Shown: piece after piece, positions 17,473 to 25,922 of the stretch | Numbering within the stretch: the stretch's first letter is position 1 | How the letters are laid out: every line of letters begins with the position of its first letter | Assembly: GCF_003352465.1 (NCBI RefSeq) | Contig: NZ_CP031153.1 | Coordinates: forward strand, 2,346,465-2,410,464 | Source: Kordia sp. SMS9 | Lineage (GTDB): Bacteria; Bacteroidota; Bacteroidia; Flavobacteriales; Flavobacteriaceae | Direction: 5' to 3' | DNA: 64,000 nt | Translations under genes and position numbers: made by a program | Notes under the pieces: model-generated | Seen by the model: the letters and a program-made list of their open reading frames with translations, nothing else | Databases searched by the model: none | Told to the model about the DNA's origin: nothing

Positions 17473-18336
17473 TTATCCTAAATATGTTTTCAATATTTTA
17501 CTTCGTGAAGTATGCTTTAAACGACGAATCGCTTTTTCCTTAATCTGACGTACACGCTCACGAGTTAAGTCGAACGTTTCACCAATTTCTTCCAAAGTCA
17601 TTGGATGTTGGTTTCCTAATCCGAAATACAAACGAATAACGTCTGCTTCTCTTGGCGTCAAAGTTTCTAGCGCACGCTCAATTTCCGTCTTTAAAGATTC
17701 ATGTAATAATTCTTTATCAGGATTTGGCGATTCACCAGAATTCAATACGTCATACAAGTTCGAATCTTCTCCTTCCACTAACGGCGCATCCATAGATACG
17801 TGGCGTCCAGAGTTTTTCATCGACTCTTTTACATCATTCACAGTCATGTCTAATTCCTTCGCAATTTCTTCCGCAGAAGGGATACGTTCATGACTTTGCT
17901 CAAGATACGCAAAAGTTTTATTAATCTTATTAATAGAACCAATTTTGTTCAAAGGTAAACGAACAATACGCGATTGTTCAGCCAATGCTTGAAGAATAGA
18001 TTGTCTAATCCACCATACGGCATACGAAATAAATTTAAAACCACGCGTTTCATCAAAACGTTGTGCGGCTTTAATAAGTCCCAAATTCCCTTCATTGATC
18101 AAATCAGGAAGTGTCAATCCTTGATTTTGATACTGTTTTGCAACCGATACTACGAAACGAAGGTTAGCTTTTGTTAATTTTTCTAGCGCTATTTGATCGC
18201 CAGCCTTGATTCTCTGAGCTAATTCTACTTCCTCGTCTGCTGTAATAAGGTCAACTTTACCGATTTCTTGAAGATATTTGTCTAATGACGCGGTTTCCCT
18301 ATTGGTAACCTGCTTGGTAATTTTAAGTTGTCTCAT
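17473..18336 (-). CDS. rpoD: Primary RNA polymerase sigma factor (RpoD/SigA, Bacteroidota type)
   Basis: A 287-residue sigma-70 factor of the short Bacteroidota form, lacking region 1.1 and the non-conserved insert. Order: region 1.2 ([20 protein letters not shown]), region 2 with [20 protein letters not shown] and the -10 recognition helix [15 protein letters not shown], region 3 ([19 protein letters not shown]), and region 4 with the helix-turn-helix [20 protein letters not shown]. It directs core polymerase to the TTG/TAnnTTTG promoters of this phylum. It is a single-gene unit closed by a palindromic terminator. Confidence 0.97.
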   Translation of the reverse strand: MRQLKITKQVTNRETASLDKYLQEIGKVDLITADEEVELAQRIKAGDQIALEKLTKANLRFVVSVAKQYQNQGLTLPDLINEGNLGLIKAAQRFDETRGFKFISYAVWWIRQSILQALAEQSRIVRLPLNKIGSINKINKTFAYLEQSHERIPSAEEIAKELDMTVNDVKESMKNSGRHVSMDAPLVEGEDSNLYDVLNSGESPNPDKELLHESLKTEIERALETLTPREADVIRLYFGLGNQHPMTLEEIGETFDLTRERVRQIKEKAIRRLKHTSRSKILKTYLG

Positions 18337-18472
18337 GTAATGTACTTGGGATTTTATTTTTTGTGCTTACGCAATTAGTTATACGTACAAAATGACAAAA
18401 ATGTTACAAAAAGCTAAGAATTATTTGAAATAAAGTTTATTTGAAAGGTGCAATTATTTCATAATTAATGAA

Positions 18473-19234
18473 TTACACACCTCTTTTATCGCCATAAATA
18501 TGTACGTGCAAACGATCGGTATAGTGAAATTGGTACTTTTTACAGACTTCTATCAACCATTGTTGCTTTTGTTGCAATGCTTCTGGGTTGGTGCCTTCGG
18601 GCATTAAATATACCTTTTGGTTGGGAATTTTATAGGTGTTGCATATTTCTAACACTTCCGTGAGATCGTTCTCAGACGAAATTACAAACTTAAAAACAGC
18701 CTTTTCGTTGGTAGCAAAATACGAGTAAACTGCTGGTTTTTCGCGTAATTTCTTTGGATTGTTAGAATTTTCTAATTTGGGTGAAACATTATATTGATCT
18801 ATCAACGCTTCAAAAGTGGCATCTGGTAAAATAGTACCGTTGGTTTCGATTTCAAAAAAATAATCGGCTGCTTTTGTATTGAAAAATTTGATCAATGCAG
18901 AAAGTTCTTCGAGTTGCATCATCGGTTCGCCGCCAGTTAAGACGATATTTTTACAACCCGTTTTTGCGACTTCCACATAGATTTCTTCCAGCGTAAGCGA
19001 AACAATCATTTCTTCCATTTTAAACTTTCTATACGTAGGATCGGCGTCTTTTACATGCGCAAAACGCGTTTTCTCCCAATTCCATGTATAATCGGTATCG
19101 CACCAAACACAATGCAAATTGCACAGCGATGTTCTAATAAACACGCTTGGTTGTCCCATGTTTTTTCCTTCTCCTTGAATGGAATGAAAAATTTCGGGCT
19201 TGCCATTCAAATTTGCAAGTTTCAATTTGGTCAT
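18473..19234 (-). CDS. queE: 7-carboxy-7-deazaguanine synthase QueE
   Basis: A 253-residue radical SAM enzyme that converts 6-carboxytetrahydropterin to 7-carboxy-7-deazaguanine in queuosine biosynthesis. The cluster-binding motif is CNLHCVWCDT, preceded by the family signature FHSIQGEGKNMGQPSVFIR. Also visible are NIVLTGGEPMMQ (SAM-binding GGEP) and FEIETNGTI. The start is the ATG at 19234 (MTKLKLANLNGKPEIFHSIQ); the longer frame from 19288 adds an unrelated leader. The C-terminal YTDRLHVHIYGDKRGV is typical of the flavobacterial proteins. No other queuosine genes are adjacent. The gene is divergent from the HMG-CoA reductase fusion. Confidence 0.95.
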   Translation of the reverse strand: MTKLKLANLNGKPEIFHSIQGEGKNMGQPSVFIRTSLCNLHCVWCDTDYTWNWEKTRFAHVKDADPTYRKFKMEEMIVSLTLEEIYVEVAKTGCKNIVLTGGEPMMQLEELSALIKFFNTKAADYFFEIETNGTILPDATFEALIDQYNVSPKLENSNNPKKLREKPAVYSYFATNEKAVFKFVISSENDLTEVLEICNTYKIPNQKVYLMPEGTNPEALQQKQQWLIEVCKKYQFHYTDRLHVHIYGDKRGV

Positions 19235-19420
19235 AAATACTGCTTCAAAATAGACTGCAAAATTAACGCATTCCGAATTGAGTGACAAAACAATGTGTTA
19301 TAGAATTGTATTTGTATTAAAATTTGCGAAAAACGCAAAAAATAAATTGAGTATTTGTATCAAGTATCATTTTAAATGTGATTTTTACAATACATTTGAG
19401 TATAAGCAAACTGAAAACTT

Positions 19421-21730
19421 ATGGAAATACCGATTATACCAGGCAGAGGACTCGTAACGGGCACTGCCACCAACATGCGATTGGACTTTCTCGAAAGAGA
19501 AAATATCAATACCAACATCATTGCACAATCGCGCTTGGAGTTTCAAGACATTCGCGGAAACATAGAATCCTATATTGGAAGCACCGAAATCCCTTTGGGA
19601 ATCGTCGGTCCGCTACTTTTTAGCAATGGAGAAAACCAAGAATTAACCTATTGTCCCGCAGGAACTTTAGAAGGCGCGCTCATTGCGAGTATGAATCGCG
19701 GTGCAAAAGTCATTAGTAAAAGCAATGGTTTTTCTGCGGAGGTCAAATGGCAAAAAATGACGCGTGCGCCGATGTTTATTTTTCAAGATGAACACGAAGC
19801 AGCTCGTTTTAAGCAATTTGTGGACGATTCGTTTCATGATATCAAAAAAGCAGCAGCAGCACATTCCAACCATGGAAAATTGATTCAGATTGAAAGCATA
19901 CAACAAGCACACATTATTCACACCAAATTTACCTACACAACTGGCGATGCTTCGGGACAAAACATGACAACAACCTGCACGTGGCATGCGATGTTGTATT
20001 TGGTAGACGCGTTTATAAATGCCACAGGAATTACGCCAGTAGATTTTATTATTGAAGGAAATGGTGCGTGTGATAAAAAGGTTTCACAATACAATATGGA
20101 ATCGGGAAGAGGCATTCATGTCGTGGCAGAATGTACGATTCCCGAAGAAATTATTACAAAAATATTACGAACGACTTCAGATAAGTTGTTGCGTTGCTTT
20201 CATCCGTCAAAAAAATTGGCTAAAAAAGATGGAATGATTGGGTATAATATCAATGTAGCCAACGCGATTGCGGCAATTTTTGTGGCAACAGGACAAGATT
20301 TGGCGTCCATTCACGAATCGAGTGTAGGAGAGTTGCAGTTGGAAAAAAAAGACAATGGATTGTTTCTGCAATTGACCTTACCCAATTTAGTCATTGGAAG
20401 CGTTGGCGGAGGAACTTCCTTGCCGAGACAAGCGCAAGCCTTGGAAATTATGGATTGTTACGGTACTGGAAAAGTAGAGCGATTTGCTAAGTTGATTGCA
20501 GGTTTTGCGTTGGGATTGGAAATTTCGACGTATGCTGCAATTGTCAGTGGTGAATTCGCAAAAGCACATGAAAAATTGGGTAGAAATAAACCTGTACACT
20601 GGTTGTTGCCATCCGAATTGACGTCCAATTTTGTACAATCGAGTTTGAATGGTTTTTTTGAAGATAAGCAAATTCAAGACATTCAATCGAAATCACACGA
20701 ATTATTGGAGAATGGAATTTTGACGAATATCGCTTCCAAAGTCAATAAAAAAATCATTGGTTTTTTACCGTTTCAAATAGATTATACACAGCCCAACGGA
20801 ATTGCCAAATCGAAAGATGTGCTTATAAAATCAAAACCGTTGGATGATGAGATTGTCAAGGGTTTGCATACCATTGCGGCGTCGATCAATCCTGCATTGT
20901 CGGATGCGTTGAAGCAATCCAAACGACATTTGGAATACCACAATTGTCATTTAAAAGAAATTGAAGTCTATTCGTATTTACACAAAATCGGTTTTGAATT
21001 CATGCCAAAATATTTTGGAAAACACGTCAATCCGAAACGCGAGATTTTTATGCTGATTCAAGAGTTTTTGCCTGTTGAGGAGATGAAAATTATGAACTCT
21101 GAGAATCATCCAGAACACTGGAATCCGACCACAATTTGTGCTGTGATGAAAGTAATTACACAATTTCATCAAAATGTACCCATGGAAGATTTTAGACATG
21201 TACAAGAATTTCAACCCTGGAAATCCACAGCATTGTACAAACAACTGATGCAGATTTTAATTTCGGAATGTGCGGATGACAAAGACAAATTCGTATTGCA
21301 AAAATTATATAACGAAATTGACGATTTACAAACACAAGAAAGTCAAATTTCAGTTGAAAAAACCATCATTCACAACGATTTTAATCCGCGAAATATTGCC
21401 GTTCGAAATAATGGAATTCCTGCAATTTACGATTGGGAATTGGCAGTAATTGACTATCCGCAGCGCGATATTGTAGAGTTTCTGAGTTTTACCTTGCTGC
21501 CAAATTTCAAAAAAGACGAATTTTATTTTTATCTCAAAACACACTATCAGTTATCTCAAGATAAGGATTGGGAAACGTGGTTGCAAGCGTACACATATTC
21601 ACTAAAAGTATACATTGTGACGCGACTTTCCTTTTACGAAGTTTCTAGCATTTTGGTAGCGTATGATTTTTCAAAGCGCGTATTACAAACAGCATTGCGA
21701 ATGCTTCAATTTTTGGAAGAAGATGTATAG
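19421..21730 (+). CDS. HMG-CoA reductase fused to an APH/choline-kinase-like kinase
   Basis: A 769-residue two-domain protein. Residues 1-410 are an HMG-CoA reductase of class I character, with PLGIVGPLLF at 58, CPAGTLEGALIASMNRGAK at 78 (catalytic Glu84), GDASGQNM at 175, GACDKKVSQYNMESGRGI at 215 (Lys219/220), TGQDLASIHESS at 290 (Asp293), GSVGGGTSLPRQAQALE at 326, and AHEKLGRN at 382 (His383). Residues 445-769 are a phosphotransferase: DVLIKSKP (Lys470), LKEIEVY (Glu513), hinge LIQEFLP, catalytic loop IIHNDFNPRN (Asp653) and AIYDWELA (Asp671). All expected catalytic residues appear present in both halves. The reductase should give mevalonate; the kinase substrate is unknown. The stop overlaps the next ATG. 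I know of no characterised enzyme with this architecture. Confidence 0.9.
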   Translation: MEIPIIPGRGLVTGTATNMRLDFLERENINTNIIAQSRLEFQDIRGNIESYIGSTEIPLGIVGPLLFSNGENQELTYCPAGTLEGALIASMNRGAKVISKSNGFSAEVKWQKMTRAPMFIFQDEHEAARFKQFVDDSFHDIKKAAAAHSNHGKLIQIESIQQAHIIHTKFTYTTGDASGQNMTTTCTWHAMLYLVDAFINATGITPVDFIIEGNGACDKKVSQYNMESGRGIHVVAECTIPEEIITKILRTTSDKLLRCFHPSKKLAKKDGMIGYNINVANAIAAIFVATGQDLASIHESSVGELQLEKKDNGLFLQLTLPNLVIGSVGGGTSLPRQAQALEIMDCYGTGKVERFAKLIAGFALGLEISTYAAIVSGEFAKAHEKLGRNKPVHWLLPSELTSNFVQSSLNGFFEDKQIQDIQSKSHELLENGILTNIASKVNKKIIGFLPFQIDYTQPNGIAKSKDVLIKSKPLDDEIVKGLHTIAASINPALSDALKQSKRHLEYHNCHLKEIEVYSYLHKIGFEFMPKYFGKHVNPKREIFMLIQEFLPVEEMKIMNSENHPEHWNPTTICAVMKVITQFHQNVPMEDFRHVQEFQPWKSTALYKQLMQILISECADDKDKFVLQKLYNEIDDLQTQESQISVEKTIIHNDFNPRNIAVRNNGIPAIYDWELAVIDYPQRDIVEFLSFTLLPNFKKDEFYFYLKTHYQLSQDKDWETWLQAYTYSLKVYIVTRLSFYEVSSILVAYDFSKRVLQTALRMLQFLEEDV

Positions 21731-22238
21731 TTTTTTGCAACATATTTATATTGTTTTGGTGCCTTTAATCTTATCGAATGTGCTGCATATACTCGTGATT
21801 AAGAAGGATGTGTTTCCTGTATTGAAACAACCGATTTCAAAGAAATTATTCGGAAAAAACAAAACATGGCGCGGTTTTGTATTTGTATCGCTCGTCAATG
21901 GATTGCTGTTGTTTTTGTTGAATTTCACCTTCGATTTTCAAATACCATTATCATTTTTTACAGGATTTGTACTTGGTTTTGCCTATATGTTGTTTGAATT
22001 GCCAAATTCATTCATGAAGCGAAAACTGGGAATTCAACCAGGAACGCAGGCTTCTTCTAACAAATTTTTGTTCATGCTGATTGACAAAATGGATTCTGCT
22101 TTTGGCGTGAGTTTCGTGTATTTTTTGATGGGAAACATTTCGTTGCAAAATGCAATGTTGCTCTTTTGTATCAGCAGTGCTACACACATCATTATCAGTC
22201 AACTTTTAGTGCAATTTCACCTTAAAAAATCATTTTAA
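21723..22238 (+). CDS. CarS-like CDP-lipid synthase (DUF46/CDP-archaeol synthase family)
   Basis: A 171-residue integral membrane protein with about five hydrophobic helices. It matches the CarS/DUF46 family, whose archaeal members attach CTP to archaeol phosphate. Signatures seen are FGKNKTWRGFVFV near residue 43, then ELPNSFMKRKLGIQPG (equivalent of the SFIKRRLGI loop) and LIDKMDSAFGVSF (equivalent of the DQLDF motif). The start at 21723 overlaps the stop of the reductase-kinase gene by 8 bases, implying translational coupling; the longer frame from 21663 lies inside that gene. The next gene starts 2 bases after its stop. Bacterial members of this family may act on other lipid phosphates, so the substrate is open. 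Confidence 0.8.
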   Translation: MYSFLQHIYIVLVPLILSNVLHILVIKKDVFPVLKQPISKKLFGKNKTWRGFVFVSLVNGLLLFLLNFTFDFQIPLSFFTGFVLGFAYMLFELPNSFMKRKLGIQPGTQASSNKFLFMLIDKMDSAFGVSFVYFLMGNISLQNAMLLFCISSATHIIISQLLVQFHLKKSF

Positions 22239-22239
22239 C

Positions 22240-22830
22240 ATGCAAAAAACAGAAAATATATACAACGTTCCCAACTTTTTAAGTTTTTATAGATTGCTCA
22301 CATTTCCGCTGATTTTGTGGTTTATTTACGCAGGAAAAGAAAATTTATTCGCCATCTTTTTATGTGTGAATCTTGTCACAGATATTTTAGATGGATTGAT
22401 TGCGCGAAGTTTCAATTTGCAAACGGAATTTGGCGCAAAATTAGATTCACTAGCAGACAACGGAACGTTCATTGCGGCTTTTATCGGAATTTTTACATTT
22501 AAATTGGATGAAATGGCCAATTCCATTTGGATGCTTTGGCTGTTTATTGGCTTTTTTGTGTTTGGTCTGATCGTTTCTTTTATCAAATTCAAACAATATC
22601 CAAGTCTGCATTTATACACCACAAAAATTGGCGGATACGTACAAGGTTTCTTTATTTTTGTATTATTTGCGTGGAGTTACAACGAATATTTGTTTTACGC
22701 AGCAATGCTTATCGGCTACATTTCACATATCGAAGAACTTATTATTTTGTTCATTTCCGATACAATGCAAACCGATGCGAAAGGTTTGTATTGGGTTTTG
22801 AAAGAACGAAGAAGATTAGTTACTCAATAA
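22240..22830 (+). CDS. CDP-alcohol phosphatidyltransferase family protein
   Basis: A 196-residue membrane enzyme with about six helices. It has the full CDP-alcohol phosphotransferase motif D-x2-D-G-x2-A-R-x8-G-x3-D-x3-D, read as DILDGLIARS followed by FGAKLDSLAD at about residues 47-70. The family joins a CDP-activated lipid or alcohol to a second alcohol with release of CMP. It starts 2 bases after the CarS-like gene, so the two probably perform successive activation and transfer steps. The head group cannot be deduced. A REP-like inverted repeat follows the stop. Confidence 0.9.
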   Translation: MQKTENIYNVPNFLSFYRLLTFPLILWFIYAGKENLFAIFLCVNLVTDILDGLIARSFNLQTEFGAKLDSLADNGTFIAAFIGIFTFKLDEMANSIWMLWLFIGFFVFGLIVSFIKFKQYPSLHLYTTKIGGYVQGFFIFVLFAWSYNEYLFYAAMLIGYISHIEELIILFISDTMQTDAKGLYWVLKERRRLVTQ

Positions 22831-22839
22831 GAATGCTGA

Positions 22840-22914
22840 TGTCAAATCGAGCGCAGTCGAGATTTCTTTGGAGAAATAGTGGTTCTGTGCCTTCTCGACT
22901 GCGCTCGAAGTGAC
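22840..22914. repeat. 75-base inverted repeat with TCGAGCGCAGTCGAGA arms
   Basis: TCGAGCGCAGTCGAGA at 22847-22862 and its perfect complement at 22893-22908 enclose a 30-base loop. The symmetry extends outward to TGTCA at the left end and TGACA at the right end with a two-base mismatch. It sits between the CDP-alcohol transferase gene and the GtrA gene. It looks like an interspersed REP-type element, though it could also form a terminator-like stem. Confidence 0.8.
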
Positions 22915-22958
22915 AATTAACTTAAAATTCTAACGATAATCGTAACTTTTTATCAAGC

Positions 22959-23363
22959 ATGATTTTCAATTTTTACAAACAATCCGAAACGTTTCGAATG
23001 CTGATCATTGCTGTGATTGGCGCAGTTTTAGGATTTGTTACGTACGAAATTGTGTATTACTTCAATCCGTTTTCGCCTAGAGCGACTATAAGTTGGATTT
23101 TTGCTTTCATTATTGGAATTGCACGGCAACACGCGTTGCACAGACAGTTTACATTTTCACACAAAACGTCGTATTTTAAAAGTTTGTATAGAGCGTATGT
23201 TGTAGATATTGGTGCGCTGGTTTTTAGCACGGGACTCAATTGGTTGTTGGCTGAAGCTTTGCATTTGAATCATCGGTTGGTTTGGGGAATTTGTCTAGCG
23301 TCAACAGCATTGATCAGTTTGGTATTTTTAAAAAAATATATTTTCAAGCCAATTGTAAATTAA
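22959..23363 (+). CDS. GtrA-family membrane protein
   Basis: A 134-residue protein with four hydrophobic helices, matching the GtrA family of small membrane proteins proposed to flip or present polyprenyl-phosphate-linked sugars. Recognisable features are GAVLGFVTYEIVYYF (helix 1), the basic loop between helices 2 and 3 with ARQHALHRQFTFSHKTSY, which corresponds to the family's conserved N/H-R-x-F-T-F motif, and LISLVFLKKYIFKP at the end. It lies downstream of the lipid cluster, separated by 128 bases with an inverted repeat. A link to isoprenoid lipids would fit but is inference. Confidence 0.85.
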   Translation: MIFNFYKQSETFRMLIIAVIGAVLGFVTYEIVYYFNPFSPRATISWIFAFIIGIARQHALHRQFTFSHKTSYFKSLYRAYVVDIGALVFSTGLNWLLAEALHLNHRLVWGICLASTALISLVFLKKYIFKPIVN

Positions 23364-23385
23364 AGATAATTTAGCACTTACAACT

Positions 23386-23414
23386 AGGTAACAAAAAGGA
23401 AGTTTTGTAACTGT
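23386..23414 (+). terminator. Weak hairpin after the GtrA gene
   Basis: GTAACAAAA and TTTTGTAAC can pair with one mismatch about 23 bases after the stop. The T-tract is poor, so this is only a possible terminator. Confidence 0.35.
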
Positions 23415-23510
23415 TCAGTATAGTTTATGGGAAATCACTGTATGAAATAAAAGTAAAAAAATATTTCAATTTTAAGTTGAGTTTCCTACTTTCACAACAA
23501 AGAAAAATTA

Positions 23511-24629
23511 ATGAGCGCTAATTTTTTTAATTTTTTATTGATTGCTGGAGCTGTTCAAGGTTTCATTTTCAATGGATTCACTTTATTTTCTAAAAAGAAA
23601 GTCAGTAAGGTGATTATTTTTTTGAATCTGACGGTTTTCTTTTTGTCGCTCAACAACTTGCAAGCATGGTTAATTGCCAAAGATTTTCGTTTCGATTTCT
23701 TCTTTTTACGACAGTTTTTAGTGCCTTGGTATATGTTCATTATGCCGATGTTTTATATGTTTTTTATTTATTATTTAAACATTCAAGGTAAAGTTCGGAG
23801 TTTTTTAAAAGTTGCGATCGTATTGTTTGTGTTGGAATTGATTTTGCGAAGTGTTTTTATTTTAAATGCTTCGGAAACGAATATTTATTCCGTAAAAATG
23901 TACACGTACATTGAGGAAATGGTGAATGCTGCTTTTTCTATTTTTCTTTTTTATAAATGTCTTCGAATTGTTTTTGGAGAAAGTAAATTGCTCGATTTTA
24001 TTGCAAATTATGACGATATTAAGTGGTTGAAAATCTTTTTAATTTTGGGTGGATTCGTTCTCGGATTTTGGATTTTAGCCATTGTATTGAATACGTATTA
24101 TGATGATGATTATCGCTCGTATTATCCGTTACGCTTGGCAACTTCAGTATTGTTGTATTGGATTGGATATCAAGGAACTTCACGATATACGTTATTGCAT
24201 GATCGAATTCTATTGCGTGGAAAGTTGGCTGTATTAAAGTTGGAAACTACTGAGAAAGTTGCGGCAGAAGCAAAAAAGGATTTGTCAGAAAAGCATCAGC
24301 AAGAGTTTGAAACCATTGCGCGTTATATTGTTTCAGAACAACGATTTTTAGATGCAAAATTGAGTTTGGAGCCATTGGCAGAAGAACTTGAAATTAGTGC
24401 GGGACATTTGTCAAAATTGATCAATACGTGTAGTGAGTATAACTTTTCAGATTACATCAATTCACTGCGCGTAGCACAAGCCAAAGAATTATTGAAAGAT
24501 GACGATTTTGATAATTACACGATTGTTGCCATCGGGTTGGAATGTGGTTTTAATTCGCGTTCTACCTTTTATACAGCGTTTAAGAAGTTTACCGATTTGA
24601 CACCTTCCGAATATCGAAAAAAGTACTGA
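23511..24629 (+). CDS. Membrane-anchored AraC-family transcriptional regulator
   Basis: A 372-residue regulator. Residues 1-230 contain about seven hydrophobic helices (for example FLIAGAVQGFIFNGFTLF, IMPMFYMFFIYYL and LGGFVLGFWILAIVL). Residues 235-260 form a charged linker, and residues 265-372 form an AraC helix-turn-helix pair (LEPLAEELEISAGHLSKLIN and VAIGLECGFNSRSTFYTAFK, ending LTPSEYRKKY). This membrane-sensor plus AraC design is widespread in Bacteroidota. The signal and target genes are unknown; the two envelope genes downstream are possible targets. A hairpin follows the stop. Confidence 0.9.
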   Translation: MSANFFNFLLIAGAVQGFIFNGFTLFSKKKVSKVIIFLNLTVFFLSLNNLQAWLIAKDFRFDFFFLRQFLVPWYMFIMPMFYMFFIYYLNIQGKVRSFLKVAIVLFVLELILRSVFILNASETNIYSVKMYTYIEEMVNAAFSIFLFYKCLRIVFGESKLLDFIANYDDIKWLKIFLILGGFVLGFWILAIVLNTYYDDDYRSYYPLRLATSVLLYWIGYQGTSRYTLLHDRILLRGKLAVLKLETTEKVAAEAKKDLSEKHQQEFETIARYIVSEQRFLDAKLSLEPLAEELEISAGHLSKLINTCSEYNFSDYINSLRVAQAKELLKDDDFDNYTIVAIGLECGFNSRSTFYTAFKKFTDLTPSEYRKKY

Positions 24630-24630
24630 T

Positions 24631-24671
24631 ATGTCCTAAATTTTCATCCAAAAGAAGATTTCGGACATTTT
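24631..24671 (+). terminator. Likely terminator of the membrane AraC gene
   Basis: ATGTCCTAAATTTTC and GAAGATTTCGGACAT form a 15-base stem with one mismatch and one wobble pair directly after the stop. A short T-run follows. Confidence 0.55.
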
Positions 24672-24959
24672 AAAAGCAATTTATTTTCAAACAATTACAT
24701 GACAATATTGCTACTGAAAACAGCAGTTAAACTTTTGTAAAGAAAATTTCCAAAAAAAGATAAAAGTTCAGTCTTTCTAAGGAGTTTCAAGCATTTTGCT
24801 ATGGTGATTTTCTGTGAAGTAGTAACTTTTCTTGTGTACGTTCTCACGAAAGTGGTATTAAAAAAAGCATCCGAATATTCCCTTCAATGCGTATTTCGGA
24901 TGCACAAAATACGTTTCAAAACTACATTCGTTTCATGTAAATCTTAAAATCAGATGATT
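24672..24959. other. Intergenic region with a minus-orientation hairpin
   Basis: No gene seen. At 24867-24903 GCATCCGAA and TTCGGATGC pair around a 19-base loop. The T-run lies on the minus-strand side (TTTTTTT after the stem when read in reverse), although no minus-strand gene ends here. Confidence 0.5.
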
Positions 24960-25466
24960 ATGAAAAAACAGTTTATCATTTTACTACTGTTACCGCTGGT
25001 AATTTTTTCGCAAGAAAATAGCAATTTCAAATTTAAATCAATTTCTGTAAGTCCATTGGCTGCTTTTACTGGTGGAAATCATGGAGGTTTTGTCATTGGT
25101 GGCGATTTGGGAATTGCGTATAAGGAGAATATTTTTTTATTGTCAGCGCAATTCGGACAAGAATTTGTCGTACTGAGTTCGTATCGTGATTCTTTTTCTA
25201 CATTGAGTTTGTCTTGGGGAAGAATATTTGAATGGACTAGTTGGCTTCAATGGGATGCTTTTGCGGGTTTGTCATACTTTTATTATAAAGAAAAAAACGT
25301 TGCAATTCGTGGATACGATCGTACTTCAACGATAGGTTTTCCAATAACCTCTTCTCTCAAATTCATGATTGGCGATTATTTTTCAATAGGACCACAAGTT
25401 CGTGTTCATCTAAATTCGATTCAATCAATTCTTACAATGGGAATTAACTTCCAAGTAACTTTTTAA
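24960..25466 (+). CDS. Small outer-membrane beta-barrel-like protein
   Basis: A 168-residue exported protein with signal peptide MKKQFIILLLLPLVIFSQ; the ATG at 24960 is preferred to the one at 24954 because it directly precedes the KK of the signal. The mature part alternates polar and hydrophobic residues in strand-length runs (GGFVIGGDLGIAYKENIFLL, WLQWDAFAGLSYFYYKEK) and ends MGINFQVTF with a terminal Phe, as outer-membrane barrels do. No domain family is recognised. The next gene starts 11 bases later, so the two form an operon. Confidence 0.65.
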   Translation: MKKQFIILLLLPLVIFSQENSNFKFKSISVSPLAAFTGGNHGGFVIGGDLGIAYKENIFLLSAQFGQEFVVLSSYRDSFSTLSLSWGRIFEWTSWLQWDAFAGLSYFYYKEKNVAIRGYDRTSTIGFPITSSLKFMIGDYFSIGPQVRVHLNSIQSILTMGINFQVTF

Positions 25467-25477
25467 AAAGAAACATC

Positions 25478-25861
25478 ATGAAATACTTTATAAAATATTC
25501 GAAAATCGGAACCGCAATTTTTACAGTATTGCTGTTGTTTCAAAGCTGTATCATCTATAATTTTAAAACGTATACTTTAGACGAGGCTGTTGCGAGTGAG
25601 AAGCGAACTAAGATAGTGTCGAAATCTGGAAAACGTTTTAGGTACAAGAAAATCATCCAAATTGATAGTGCGTATTATGGATTGAAAAGAAAAGATAGTG
25701 TGCTATTGATACCTTCAGAAATTAGGAAAATTAAGCTTAAAAATAATACAGCATCTTTAATTACATCACTTACGGGAATTAGTGTTATTTTATTTCTAGT
25801 TATTGGTATTGCTACATTTGAAACGAGTACACCAGATGTTACCTTTCAGCTGCCTCAATAA
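25478..25861 (+). CDS. Putative lipoprotein of unknown function
   Basis: A 127-residue protein whose N-terminus (KIGTAIFTVLLLFQSC) ends in a lipobox Cys at about residue 24. The middle has KRTKIVSKSGKRFRYKKI and SAYYGLKRKDSVLLIPSEIRKIKL, a short beta-rich segment, and a hydrophobic stretch at about residues 94-112 (SLTGISVILFLVIGIATF). This is like small flavobacterial lipoproteins that carry regulatory or membrane-facing tails. It follows the barrel-like gene by 11 bases and is closed by a terminator shared with pnp. Function unknown. Confidence 0.6.
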   Translation: MKYFIKYSKIGTAIFTVLLLFQSCIIYNFKTYTLDEAVASEKRTKIVSKSGKRFRYKKIIQIDSAYYGLKRKDSVLLIPSEIRKIKLKNNTASLITSLTGISVILFLVIGIATFETSTPDVTFQLPQ

Positions 25862-25872
25862 ATTAGACATAT

Positions 25873-25905
25873 AAAAAACGCCTCGAATTTCGAGGCGCTT
25901 TTTAA
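25873..25905. terminator. Bidirectional terminator between lipoprotein gene and pnp
   Basis: CGCCTCGA at 25879-25886 and TCGAGGCG at 25890-25897, three-base loop, with an A-run before and T-run after. It serves the plus-strand lipoprotein gene and minus-strand pnp. Confidence 0.9.
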
Positions 25906-25922
25906 ATATATAGGATAAAATA

